Source: DYGX01 sp035325905
Lineage (GTDB): Bacteria > Chloroflexota > Anaerolineae > Aggregatilineales > Aggregatilineaceae
NCBI GenBank assembly: GCA_035325905.1
Contig: DAOKYY010000137.1
Span: 1 to 7,212 of the forward strand
Length of the DNA stretch: 7,212 nt
Direction of reading: 5' to 3'
The notes under the pieces are model-generated. The model was not told the origin of the DNA and searched no databases. It saw nothing but the letters and a program-made list of their open reading frames with translations. The position numbers and the translations under genes were made by a program. Shown in pieces: positions 1 through 6,083 of the stretch. Numbering within the stretch: position 1 is the first letter of the stretch; each line of letters begins with the position of its first letter.

Positions 1-1
1 C

Positions 2-107
2 TTACCTCACCCCCGGCCCCTCTCCAGGGTGGAGAGGGGAGACAGGCAGCGGCGAGCCGGGGGTGAAGCCCCTCTTCCGCGCCGGAGAGGGACTTTAGAG
101 GTGAGGT
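2..107 (+). repeat. Bipartite inverted-repeat element, full copy 1
   Basis: The element has a left module (2-42) and a right module (66-107). The outer ends ACCTCAC (4-10) and GTGAGGT (101-107) are reverse complements. The left module folds as CCCCTCTCC/GGAGAGGGG around a 5-nt loop. The right module carries a similar but slightly imperfect hairpin. Measured between the outer ends the copy is 104 bp, the same length as the copy at 2691-2794. A short fragment of the same end, ACCTCACCCCCG, recurs at 138-149. No transposase is visible, so this looks like a REP/MITE-like non-autonomous repeat. Confidence 0.85.
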
Positions 108-228
108 CAGCGGTGAACGGTTCGCCAGGAGCGAAGCACCTCACCCCCGCGAGCACATGCCAGAGGGCGCAACTTCGACGGCGGCGGTGCGTAAAGATTG
201 TCAAAAGGGCAGCGGGGAGAAGACTGTT

Positions 229-744
229 ATGGGAGAGGACACAAGATTACGGCTGGCGGCGCTAGCGGCGGGAATCGCGTGCCTGGGGCTGGCATTTGGC
301 TTCGTCACCGGGATGCCGGGCATCCTGATGATGCTGATGTTTCTGGGCGCGGTCGTGATGGTCCCGCTGCTGGTGATTACGCAGGGCTGGCTGGGACTCT
401 GGCTGCTGGCGTTGGGTGGATTGTGGACGATGGGCCTGGGAACGCTGCTGGGGGGTGGCTTCTCGCGCGCTGATTTCGGGCTGTCGATACTGGTGCTGAT
501 GGGGCTGAGCGCGCTGTTTATCGCGATCGTTCCGCCACAGGTCGCGGCGCGGCGGCGGGCGGCGTGGCCGTTTGGCTATCTGAACCCGCGCAAAGCCGCC
601 GAGAAGGCCAAGCGCGAGCGGTTGCTGCTGGAAGAAGAGATCGTCTACGACGTGGGCCGGGACCGGTGGGAAGACCCCTGGGACGAGGACGACGCGGCGG
701 ACGAGGCGCTGCCGCTGCCGCGCAAGCGGAAGGCAGGACGGTAG
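229..744 (+). CDS. Small four-helix membrane protein, function unknown
   Basis: I do not recognise a family for this 171-residue protein. Four hydrophobic segments are visible at about residues 9-26, 30-50, 54-75 and 83-101. A basic stretch follows (ARRRAAW, then PRKAAEKAKRER), and the protein ends in a strongly charged tail with the acidic run EDPWDEDDAADE and a basic end (RKRKAGR). It is expected in the cytoplasmic membrane with the tail probably in the cytoplasm by the positive-inside rule. The ATG at 229 is chosen because GGGGAGA (213-219) lies 9 nt upstream. The frame is open back to an ATG at 157, but those extra 24 residues are polar, unlike the rest, and have no clear ribosome site. 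The next gene, 153 bp downstream on the same strand, is also a small membrane protein with a charged tail, so the two may be functionally linked. Coding is well supported; function is not. Confidence 0.75.
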   Translation: MGEDTRLRLAALAAGIACLGLAFGFVTGMPGILMMLMFLGAVVMVPLLVITQGWLGLWLLALGGLWTMGLGTLLGGGFSRADFGLSILVLMGLSALFIAIVPPQVAARRRAAWPFGYLNPRKAAEKAKRERLLLEEEIVYDVGRDRWEDPWDEDDAADEALPLPRKRKAGR

Positions 745-750
745 GGGGAT

Positions 751-822
751 TTCCTCCCATCCCCCGGCCCCTTCCCCCACAAGGAGGGAAGGAACCGAGC
801 GAAGCTCGGAAGGATGGGGGGG
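751..822. repeat. Second inverted-repeat family, between the two membrane-protein genes
   Basis: The outer arms CCCATCC (756-762) and GGATGGG (812-818) are complementary. A compact inner hairpin, CCGAGC-GAA-GCTCGG, lies at 795-809, and C/T-rich CCTTCCCCC faces the purine tract AAGGAGGGAAGG in between. It begins 6 nt after the stop codon at 744. It is distinct in sequence from the ACCTCACCCC family. It could slow or end transcription, but no T-tract follows. Confidence 0.6.
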
Positions 823-897
823 GGCGGTGCAGAAAACACGTTCGCAGGAGTAGACTGGGGTAGGGAGATGTTCTGCGCAAAGAAATCGGAGCACGGT

Positions 898-1254
898 ATG
901 AGTTCGCGCTTGGAAAACGCAGGCGGGGCGATTGTGCTGATCGGGATCGGGCTGATCTTTCTGCTCGACATCAATTTCTGGCCGTGGATCCTGTTCGTGG
1001 TGGCGGTTCCGGCGCTGCTCGGCGGGATCGCGAAGGACGGCCTGTGGGCGGGCTTGCAGGGCGCGCTGTGGCTGGTCGGGATCGGCGTGATCGCGCTGCT
1101 CGACATCTGGTGGCCGGGCATTCTGATCCTGATCGGGATCAGCATGCTGGTCGGGACGATCGAGAAGCCGCCGGTCTTCGACGAGAAGCGGAAGCGCAAG
1201 CGCGGGCTGCCCGTGCCGGATAGTGAGTACGACGAGGACGAGGACGGCTATTAG
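898..1254 (+). CDS. LiaI/LiaF-type four-helix membrane protein
   Basis: The 118-residue protein has four hydrophobic segments (about 9-23, 27-43, 53-68 and 72-86) arranged as two similar hairpins. GIGLIFLLDINFWPWIL and GIGVIALLDIWWPGIL are clearly alternative versions of one unit, so the gene probably arose by internal duplication. This glycine-rich GIG...LLD...W/WP pattern is typical of the LiaI-LiaF-like transmembrane region found in envelope-stress and DUF5668-type proteins. The tail has a basic cluster (EKRKRKRG) followed by acidic YDEDEDGY. The ATG at 898 is preferred because CGGAG (887-891) sits 6 nt upstream. In-frame ATGs at 814 and 868 lack a properly spaced ribosome site, and the 814 start would lie inside the repeat. 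The family assignment is from sequence pattern only. LiaF proteins usually have an extra C-terminal domain that is absent here, so a sensing role is only a possibility. Confidence 0.8.
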   Translation: MSSRLENAGGAIVLIGIGLIFLLDINFWPWILFVVAVPALLGGIAKDGLWAGLQGALWLVGIGVIALLDIWWPGILILIGISMLVGTIEKPPVFDEKRKRKRGLPVPDSEYDEDEDGY

Positions 1255-1269
1255 CGGTTAGCGAGGAGC

Positions 1270-1312
1270 TTACCTCACCCCCGGCCCCTCTCCAGGGTGG
1301 AGAGGGGAGAAA
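1270..1312 (+). repeat. Left module of repeat element copy 2, cut by the N gap
   Basis: This is a left module identical over its core to positions 1-42, including the CCCCTCTCC/GGAGAGGGG hairpin. It starts 15 nt after the stop codon of the preceding gene and runs into the gap. Its sequence, together with the preceding TTAGCGAGGAG, is repeated exactly on the other side of the gap. Confidence 0.85.
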
Positions 1313-1412
1313 NNNNNNNNNNNNNNNNNNNNNNNNNNNNNNNNNNNNNNNNNNNNNNNNNNNNNNNNNNNNNNNNNNNNNNNNNNNNNNNNNNNNNNNN
1401 NNNNNNNNNNNN
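1313..1412. other. Assembly gap of 100 N
   Basis: Exactly 100 Ns are present, the usual placeholder for a gap of unknown size. The 55 bases before it (1258-1312) and the 55 bases after it (1413-1467) are identical. The gap therefore most likely marks two contig ends sharing a k-mer-length overlap, not 100 missing bases. Confidence 0.95.
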
Positions 1413-1567
1413 TTAGCGAGGAGCTTACCTCACCCCCGGCCCCTCTCCAGGGTGGAGAGGGGAGAAAGCCTTGCGATTTTTCCGCTATTTGGTGCTGGTC
1501 TTCGCTGCTTGCTGCTGCTCCTGACAAGTCCCCTCTCCGCGCCGGAGAGGGGATTGAGGGGTGAGGT
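1413..1567 (+). repeat. Bipartite inverted-repeat element, copy 2 (after gap)
   Basis: The left module (1427-1467) and right module (1526-1567) are both intact. The right hairpin CCCCTCTCCG-CGC-CGGAGAGGGG is perfect, and the outer end is GGGGTGAGGT. The spacer between the modules is longer and unlike the one shared by copies 1 and 3, making this copy about 141 bp. The right end lies 6 nt from the stop codon of the minus-strand transporter at 1574, so the element separates two convergent genes. The stretch 1255-1573 contains this element and the gap and no gene. A bidirectional terminator role is possible, but no T-tract is present. Confidence 0.85.
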
Positions 1568-1573
1568 TCGCTC

Positions 1574-2572
1574 TTAGCGGCCCCGCGCCGGGTCGAGGTG
1601 GGTCTCGCCGTTGGCGGCGGCGGGCTGCTTGTCGCCGGTCCGCGCGGGACGGGGCGCGGGCGGGCGGAGCAGCGTGTTCTTGCGGACGACGGTGACGCCG
1701 GTCAGGGCGAGCGCCCCGCCGAGGACAAGCGGCAGGGTCAGCGGCTCGCCGAGGGCCAGCACGCCCGCGACGGCGGTCACGATGGGCGTGAAGTTGTAGT
1801 AGTTGGTCATGCGGGCCGGGCCGAGGTGCCGGATGGCGTAGCCTTCGAGCAGCGTGCCGAGCGCGCTGGACAGCACGCCGGAATAGAAGATGTGCGGCCA
1901 GATGCTGGCCGGCACGTCGCCGGGAGACAGAGTGCGGAGGTCCGGCCAGGCGACGGCCAGCAGCGAGACGCAGGTGATGGTATAGGTCCAGGTCGCGATC
2001 ACGCTGGCGCCATAGCGGTCCATGAGCGGCTTGATGTTGATGGCGAAGATCGACGCGACCAGGGCGGCGGCCAGCGCCAGCACGATCCCGGTGAGGTCGC
2101 CGCGCGCGACGCCGAACGATCCGGGCGTGGCGCTGACGATGACGAGCGCGACGCCGCTCAGCGAGAGGCCGAGGCCGAGCAGCATGGCGCGGCGGATCAG
2201 CACGGCGCCGAGGACGATGCTGAGGACGGCGGTCCAGGTGGGAACGGTGGCGAGCATGAGCGAGACGTTGGTGCCGGTCGTGCGCTGGAGCGCCAGGACG
2301 GAGAAGACCTGGTAGCCGAACTGGCCGATCAGGCCGAGCGCGATCAGGGGCAGGATGTCGGCGCGATCGATGCGCATCGCGCGGCGCTGGCGCAGGCCGA
2401 TCGCCAGCAGCAGCGGCAGGCCGACGGTGAAGCGGATGGCGTTGTAGGTCAGCGGCTGGAGCGTGCTGATCGCGTCCTTCATGACGATGAACTGGACGCC
2501 CCAGATGATCACGCTGACGATCATGGCGACATCCGCCGCGTGACGGCGGAGAAACGACGGCGTGTGCGGCAC
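1574..2572 (-). CDS. EamA/DMT-superfamily inner-membrane transporter
   Basis: The 332-residue protein has about ten hydrophobic helices in two repeated halves, the standard EamA layout. The first EamA unit spans about residues 14-147 and the second about 161-297. The last helical pair contains NYYNFTPIVTAVAGVLALGE, which matches the conserved P...GE segment of the second EamA unit. The family (10-TMS drug/metabolite exporters, RhaT/YdcZ relatives) moves amino acids, metabolites or drugs, and the substrate cannot be read from the sequence. The tail after residue 300 is proline- and charge-rich and probably cytoplasmic. The start is GTG at 2572-2570. GGGGAG (complement of 2581-2586) lies 8 nt upstream, better placed than anything before the internal ATG at residue 17, which would cut the first helix. 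The gene is monocistronic and convergent with the membrane-protein pair, with a repeat element between them. Confidence 0.9.
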   Translation of the reverse strand: MPHTPSFLRRHAADVAMIVSVIIWGVQFIVMKDAISTLQPLTYNAIRFTVGLPLLLAIGLRQRRAMRIDRADILPLIALGLIGQFGYQVFSVLALQRTTGTNVSLMLATVPTWTAVLSIVLGAVLIRRAMLLGLGLSLSGVALVIVSATPGSFGVARGDLTGIVLALAAALVASIFAINIKPLMDRYGASVIATWTYTITCVSLLAVAWPDLRTLSPGDVPASIWPHIFYSGVLSSALGTLLEGYAIRHLGPARMTNYYNFTPIVTAVAGVLALGEPLTLPLVLGGALALTGVTVVRKNTLLRPPAPRPARTGDKQPAAANGETHLDPARGR

Positions 2573-2612
2573 GGCGAAAACTCCCCTGACGATGGCGATT
2601 TAGAGCGGCCCG

Positions 2613-2641
2613 ATCCTACCACACGGGCGGCGGGTTGTCGC
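2613..2641 (-). promoter_or_regulatory. Putative sigma70-like promoter for the EamA transporter
   Basis: On the minus strand, GCGACA (2641-2636, matching TTGACA at four positions) is followed after exactly 17 bp by TAGGAT (2618-2613, matching TATAAT at four positions). This would start transcription about 34 nt before the GTG start. The match is moderate and the region is GC-rich, so it is tentative. Confidence 0.35.
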
Positions 2642-2647
2642 CCAGAA

Positions 2648-2677
2648 TGGCCCTATATGGTTCCATGAGTGGGGCCA
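2648..2677. repeat. Imperfect 30-bp palindrome upstream of the transporter promoter
   Basis: The outer arms TGGCCC (2648-2653) and GGGCCA (2672-2677) are complementary and surround the small inverted repeat ATGG-TT-CCAT (2657-2666). It lies 7 bp beyond the putative -35 box on the minus strand, where an operator could sit. It may equally be a worn repeat remnant. Confidence 0.3.
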
Positions 2678-2690
2678 ATGGGGAGGGCTG

Positions 2691-2830
2691 ACCTCACCCC
2701 TGGCCCCTCTCCAACATGGAGAGGGGAGAAAAGCAGCGGCAGGACGGGTTTGAAGTTCCCTCTCCGCGCCGGAGAGGCGATTTAGGGATGAGGTATACCG
2801 GCCCAGCTCCGACACGGAGAGGCGAGAAAC
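2691..2830 (+). repeat. Bipartite inverted-repeat element, full copy 3, plus a degenerate extra left module
   Basis: The left module is 2691-2732 and the right module 2753-2794 (42 bp, like the right modules of copies 1 and 2). Ends ACCTCACCCC and GATGAGGT enclose both hairpins, and total length is 104 bp as in copy 1. The spacer resembles that of copy 1 (GCAGCGGC, then TGAAG). A worn left-module fragment follows at 2799-2830 with CTCCG-ACA-CGGAG and GAGGCGAGAAAC. The element lies between divergently transcribed units, in the gene-free stretch 2573-3184. Confidence 0.8.
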
Positions 2831-2850
2831 CCGCTGCTCTTTGCTCCTGC

Positions 2851-2954
2851 TAACCGCTAACCGCTGCTTCTGCTTCTGGCCGCTAATGGACGCTGTTAGC
2901 AGTCACCGCTAAAAGCCACCGTTAAAAGACGCCATTAAAAATCACCGTTAAAAA
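2851..2954 (+). repeat. Array of degenerate 13-14 bp units ending in TAAAA
   Basis: Four adjacent units share the form CACCG(C/T)TAAAA: AGTCACCGCTAAAA (2901-2914), GCCACCGTTAAAA (2915-2927), GACGCCATTAAAA (2928-2940) and ATCACCGTTAAAAA (2941-2954). Just upstream are related words TAACCGCTAACCGCT (2851-2865), CCGCTAATGGACG and GCTGTTAGC. This A+T-rich patch ends 16 bp before the -35 box of the terminase promoter, where it could be an UP-like element, iterons or operator sites. It could also be a simple-sequence relic, since TTAGCGGTTA also occurs at 1251-1260. Confidence 0.6.
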
Positions 2955-2970
2955 TGGTACGTTAGCGGCG

Positions 2971-2998
2971 TGGACAGCCAGAACATATGGTCTAAAAT
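2971..2998 (+). promoter_or_regulatory. Sigma70-like promoter reading toward the terminase genes
   Basis: TGGACA (2971-2976, five of six to TTGACA) and TAAAAT (2993-2998, five of six to TATAAT) are separated by 16 bp. Transcription would begin near 3005 and leave a leader of about 180 nt before the first terminase gene. It is the best two-box promoter in the window. The four-unit TAAAA array lies directly upstream. Confidence 0.55.
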
Positions 2999-3004
2999 GA
3001 GAGT

Positions 3005-3184
3005 AAATCTGACCGGCGGGCACGGCCCTGCGAGCGCCGGGACCGGCCGCGCAGGGGACCGTCAGCAGCCGAGCGGGCGAGCCTGCCGGGCGGGTGGGAT
3101 GGCGTCGGAAGGCCGGGTGCGGCGCGGGGAGAAAGGCCGCATCCGGCCCCTGACCCGCGCGATCAACGGGCGAGGTGGGGAGAC
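3005..3184 (+). promoter_or_regulatory. Structured GC-rich leader upstream of the terminase small subunit
   Basis: No convincing gene is seen here, but strong secondary structure is. A 13-bp stem (3111-3123 with 3136-3148, one G-U pair) closes the 12-nt loop GCGGGGAGAAAG. Upstream, CCCTGCG (3026-3032) pairs with CGCAGGG (3050-3056), enclosing a small GCCG/CGGC hairpin and flanked by ACGG/CCGT (3022-3025 with 3059-3062) across a GA bulge. Near the gene, CCCG/CGGG (3154-3157 with 3167-3170) and CCT/AGG could partly mask the ribosome site GAGGTG (3172-3177). I could not match it to a known riboswitch. Candidates are a cis-acting RNA or the DNA site bound by the terminase (pac/cos). Confidence 0.45.
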
Positions 3185-3745
3185 ATGGCGAAGCAGACGG
3201 ATCTACGGAAGGGCAAGCGCGGCGGAAAGGCGAAGGGCCAGCAGAAGCGGGCGGCGCGCCCGGCGGCGCGCCAGACGATGGCGGAGCGGGTGTGCCGGGC
3301 GGCGGTGCTGCTGGCGCAGGGGAAAAGCGTCCAGGCGGCGGCGGAGGCGGTGCGGGCGCGCCCGGCGACGATCAGCGCGTGGGCGGCAGGGGCGGATTTC
3401 CGCGCGCTGCGGGCGGCGCTGGCGGAGCGGCGGCGGGTGCGGAACGCGCTCGACCGGCTGGGCGACCTGACGCCGGGCGCGATCGAGGCGCTGCGCCGGG
3501 CGCTCGAAGGCGACGACCTGGGGCTGGCGATCCGGGCGGCGCGCGAAGTGCTGGAGCGGATCGGGCCGCTGGCGCAGATCGACCGGGAGCAGACGATTCG
3601 AGTGGAGTATGTGAGCCGTGACGGTCAGGCTGTATCAACCACACCCTGGGCAGAGCGCCATCCTGCAACACCCGGCCCGGTTCAAGGTGGTCGCGTGCGG
3701 AAGGCGCTTCGGCAAGACGGAGACGGGCAAGATTCTGCTGGTTGA
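3185..3745 (+). CDS. Phage terminase small subunit-like protein (DNA recognition)
   Basis: The 186-residue protein has a very basic N-terminus (residues 1-30, many K/R), then a helix-turn-helix-like region at about 31-75 (GKSVQAAAEAVRARPATISA). A helical segment at about 95-127 (LTPGAIEALRRALEGDD onward) resembles the oligomerisation part of phage terminase small subunits. Such proteins recognise the packaging site on phage DNA and deliver it to the large subunit. The identity rests on this pattern and on the terminase large subunit directly downstream. The ATG at 3185 has GAGGTG (3172-3177) 7 nt upstream. The 3' end overlaps the large-subunit gene by 128 nt, and the residues after about 145 are read from large-subunit DNA and look unlike folded protein. 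The original stop may have been lost by a frameshift near 3610, where ATGTGA occurs in the other frame. Confidence 0.7.
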   Translation: MAKQTDLRKGKRGGKAKGQQKRAARPAARQTMAERVCRAAVLLAQGKSVQAAAEAVRARPATISAWAAGADFRALRAALAERRRVRNALDRLGDLTPGAIEALRRALEGDDLGLAIRAAREVLERIGPLAQIDREQTIRVEYVSRDGQAVSTTPWAERHPATPGPVQGGRVRKALRQDGDGQDSAG

Positions 3746-4808
3746 GCGCGCGCTGGCCGGGCGCGTCGGCTGGTGGATCAGCCCGACCTATCGCATGGCG
3801 GACGACGTGTGGCGCGACCTGAAGGCGGCGCTGAGCGGGGCGATTGTGCGCAAGAACGAGGAGATGCGGCGGCTGGACGTGGCGGGCGGCGGCGTGATCC
3901 GCGTGCGGAGCGGGCGCGATCCCGACGGGCTGCGCGGGGCGGGGCTGGACCTGGCCGTGCTCGACGAGGCGGCGTACCTGCACCCGGACGTGTGGCGGGC
4001 GGCGATCCGCCCGGCGCTGGCCGACCGGCGGGGCGAGGCGCTGTTCCTCAGCACGCCGCGCGGGCGCAACTGGTTCTGGGGCGTGTGGATGAACGGGCAG
4101 AGCGCCGCGCATCCCGACTGGAAAAGCTGGCGCTTCCCGACCGCCGCCAACCCGCTGATCGACCCGGCGGAGATCGCGGCGGCGCGGGCGCTGCTGCCGG
4201 AGCGGGTGTTCCGCGAGGAGTACCTGGCCGAGTTTCAGGACGACGGCGGGCTGGTCTTCCGGCGGGTCGAGGCGTGCGCGACGGTATCGCCGGGCGGATC
4301 GCCGCAGGCGGGCGCGCGCTACGTGTTCGGCGTGGACTGGGCGCGCGAGGACGATTTCACGTGCATCGCGGCGCTGGACGTGGCGACGCGGCGGCTGGTG
4401 GCGCTCGACCGGTTCAACGAGATCGGGTGGTCGTTGCAGCGCGGGCGGCTGGCGGCGCTGGCGGCGTTGTGGCAGCCGGAGGCGATCTGGGCCGAGGCGA
4501 ACAGCATCGGCGGGCCGAACATCGAGGCGCTGCAAGCCGAGGGGCTGCCGGTGATCCCGTTCACGACCACGGCGAGCAGCAAGGGGCCGCTGATCGAGGC
4601 GCTGGCGCTGGCGCTGGAGCGCGGCGAGCTGGCGATTGTGCCGGACGCGGCGCTGCTGAGCGAGCTGGGCGCGTACCGGCTGGAGCGGCTGCCGAGCGGG
4701 CGGTTTCGCTATGGGGCGCCGCCGGGCGCGCACGACGACTGCGTGATCGCGCTGGCGCTGGCGTGGCACGGCGCGCAGCAGGGCGGGGTGGGGATCAGCT
4801 TCGTGTAA
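3618..4808 (+). CDS. Phage terminase large subunit (packaging ATPase and nuclease)
   Basis: This 396-residue protein is the motor that pumps phage DNA into the prohead through the portal and cuts the concatemer. Motifs are in family order. An adenine-contacting Q7 (YQPHPGQ) is followed by Walker A GRRFGKT (28-34), Walker B DLAVLDEAA with D116 and catalytic E117, and the coupling motif STPRG (145-149). The RNase H-like nuclease acids are D240 (FGVDWA), E293 (WAEAN) and D373/D374 (AHDDC). Both the N-terminal ATPase (Terminase_6N-type) and C-terminal nuclease look complete and active. Length is slightly short for the family but no motif is missing. The GTG at 3618 is the only start that keeps the Q motif, with GGAG (3604-3607) 10 nt upstream. 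The upstream ATG at 3609 is followed at once by TGA. The stop codon abuts a repeat remnant, and the portal gene follows 96 bp later. Confidence 0.93.
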   Translation: MTVRLYQPHPGQSAILQHPARFKVVACGRRFGKTETGKILLVERALAGRVGWWISPTYRMADDVWRDLKAALSGAIVRKNEEMRRLDVAGGGVIRVRSGRDPDGLRGAGLDLAVLDEAAYLHPDVWRAAIRPALADRRGEALFLSTPRGRNWFWGVWMNGQSAAHPDWKSWRFPTAANPLIDPAEIAAARALLPERVFREEYLAEFQDDGGLVFRRVEACATVSPGGSPQAGARYVFGVDWAREDDFTCIAALDVATRRLVALDRFNEIGWSLQRGRLAALAALWQPEAIWAEANSIGGPNIEALQAEGLPVIPFTTTASSKGPLIEALALALERGELAIVPDAALLSELGAYRLERLPSGRFRYGAPPGAHDDCVIALALAWHGAQQGGVGISFV

Positions 4809-4844
4809 CCCCTCACCCTGGCCCAACGTGGAGAGGAGAGAAAA
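4808..4844 (+). repeat. Degenerate left module of the inverted-repeat family
   Basis: CCTCACCCTGGCCC, then AACGTGGAGAGGAGAGAAAA, aligns with the left module of copy 3. About six bases (CTCTCC) are missing, so the 5' arm of the hairpin is gone. It begins at the last base of the large-terminase stop codon. It shows that chromosomal repeats have entered the phage gene block. Confidence 0.65.
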
Positions 4845-4868
4845 TCGGCGGGGGGACGCAGGCCATTT

Positions 4869-4890
4869 CGCGGTGTGAACGCGGTGTGAA
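4869..4890 (+). repeat. Perfect 11-bp tandem duplication before the portal ribosome site
   Basis: CGCGGTGTGAA occurs at 4869-4879 and again at 4880-4890, directly before the ribosome site AAGGAG (4891-4896). It could be a slippage duplication or a pair of regulator sites. Confidence 0.7.
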
Positions 4891-4904
4891 AAGGAGAGCG
4901 CGAC

Positions 4905-6083
4905 GTGAGGAAGCAGGCGCGGCAGGAAACGGTGATCGAGCGGGCGTTGCGGCGGATCGGGTATGTCAAGTGGCGCCCGGCGAGCGTGATCCAGCGGGTG
5001 GAGCTGGTCCCACCGCTGGACGGCGGCGCGGTGTTTTCGCCGGAGATCGGGCAGGCGGGGCGCTACGCGGGGGTGTACCAGGGCAGCCCGTGGGTGTACG
5101 TCGCGGTCAACCGGATCGCGGAGGCGGCGGCGCTGGTGCCGTTTCACGTGGCGCGGCGCGGCGACGAAGGCGCGGTCGAGCAGGCCGATCACCCCTTTGA
5201 GCGCCTGTTGCAGAAGCCCAATCCGCTGCTGAGCCGGTTCGAGCTAATCGAGCACACGGTCGGGCACCTGGAAGTGCACGGCAACGCGTACTGGTTCCTG
5301 GCCGGGGAGCCGGGCGGTCTGCCGCTGGAGCTGTGGCCGCTGCGCCCGGACCGGGTCAGCGTGGTGCCGGACGCGCGGCGCGGCGTGCGCGGGTACGTCT
5401 ACGAGGTGGAGGGGCGGCGGGTTCCGCTGGAGGCCGCCGAGGTGGTGCACTTCCGGCGCTGGCACCCGGGCAACGACTATTACGGGCTGAGCGCGCTCGA
5501 AGCGGCGCGGCTGGCGGTCGAGGCGGACCGGGCGATGGCCGACTGGAACCGGCGCTATTTCGGCGAGGGGATGGCGGTCCCGGCGGGGATCGTGGCGATC
5601 CGCGAGCGGATCAGCGACACGGATTACGAGCGGTTGCAGCGCGAGTGGCGGTCGGCGTATGGCGGGCGCGAGCGGCGGACGGCGTTTCTGCGCGGGGCGG
5701 CGGTCGAGTGGCACAGCGTGGGCCTCAGCCAGCAGGACATGGACTTCCTCAACGCGCGGCGCTTCAACCGCGAGGAGATTTTCCAGATTTTCGGCATCCC
5801 GGTCGGGATGTTCAGCGAGAACGCGACCGAGGCCAACGCGCTGGTCGGGGAGCGGGTGTTCGTCGAGCGGACGCTGTGGCCGAAGCTGGTGCGGATCGCG
5901 GAGAAGATCACGACCGACCTGCTGCCGTTCTACGGGAATGATCTGATCGGGCGGTTCGAGGACATCCGCCCGCAGGACCGGCGCACGCAGCTGGAAGAAA
6001 TCCGCGTGGCGCGGGGCGTGCTGACGGTGGATGAGATCCGGGCGCGGTATTTCGGGCTGGGGCCGCGTTTACCTCACCCCTAA
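4905..6083 (+). CDS. HK97-family phage portal protein, C-terminus replaced by a repeat
   Basis: The 392-residue protein is a phage portal, which forms the dodecameric ring at one head vertex that DNA passes through. Family signatures include SPWVYVAVNRIAEAAA (61-76), DHPFERLLQKPNP (95-107), HGNAYWFL (125-132), ELWPLRPDRV (142-151), HFRRWHPGNDYYGLSALEAA (182-201) and FGIPVGMF (296-303). The region GVLTVDEIRARYFGLGP near the end is the usual late-portal helix. The last residues LPHP and the TAA stop are encoded by an inserted repeat module beginning at 6071, so the natural C-terminus, probably a few to a few tens of residues, is missing. The core is intact and could still fold. GTG at 4905 has AAGGAG 8 nt upstream. 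Downstream protease and capsid genes, normally next in HK97-type clusters, are absent. Identity is firm; functionality is uncertain. Confidence 0.92.
   Translation: MRKQARQETVIERALRRIGYVKWRPASVIQRVELVPPLDGGAVFSPEIGQAGRYAGVYQGSPWVYVAVNRIAEAAALVPFHVARRGDEGAVEQADHPFERLLQKPNPLLSRFELIEHTVGHLEVHGNAYWFLAGEPGGLPLELWPLRPDRVSVVPDARRGVRGYVYEVEGRRVPLEAAEVVHFRRWHPGNDYYGLSALEAARLAVEADRAMADWNRRYFGEGMAVPAGIVAIRERISDTDYERLQREWRSAYGGRERRTAFLRGAAVEWHSVGLSQQDMDFLNARRFNREEIFQIFGIPVGMFSENATEANALVGERVFVERTLWPKLVRIAEKITTDLLPFYGNDLIGRFEDIRPQDRRTQLEEIRVARGVLTVDEIRARYFGLGPRLPHP

Noticed and set aside
1258..1567. Tandem repeat or CRISPR-like array around the N gap
   Set aside because: Only two copies exist, they match over exactly the contig ends, and the unit is a known dispersed repeat here. 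No array of regular repeats and spacers is present.
3085..3148. Fluoride-type riboswitch suggested by GGGATGGCGTC in the leader
   Set aside because: Only the GATGG-like core is similar. The surrounding conserved pairing and the downstream CTGATG segment are not found, and the gene downstream is a phage terminase.
2970..3470. An alternative frame starting at 2970 over the leader
   Set aside because: After a short start it becomes almost pure R/A/G in the shadow of the small terminase. It has no ribosome site and its start lies inside the promoter.
3372..5192. A 606-residue open frame on the minus strand opposite the terminase genes
   Set aside because: It is arginine/proline-rich with no domain pattern, runs antisense to the motif-complete terminase, and is explained by high GC3 removing stop codons on the opposite strand.
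3773..5200. A 475-residue + strand frame overlapping the large terminase and portal
   Set aside because: The translation is low-complexity G/A/R, crosses the gene boundary, and is a shifted shadow of the real genes.
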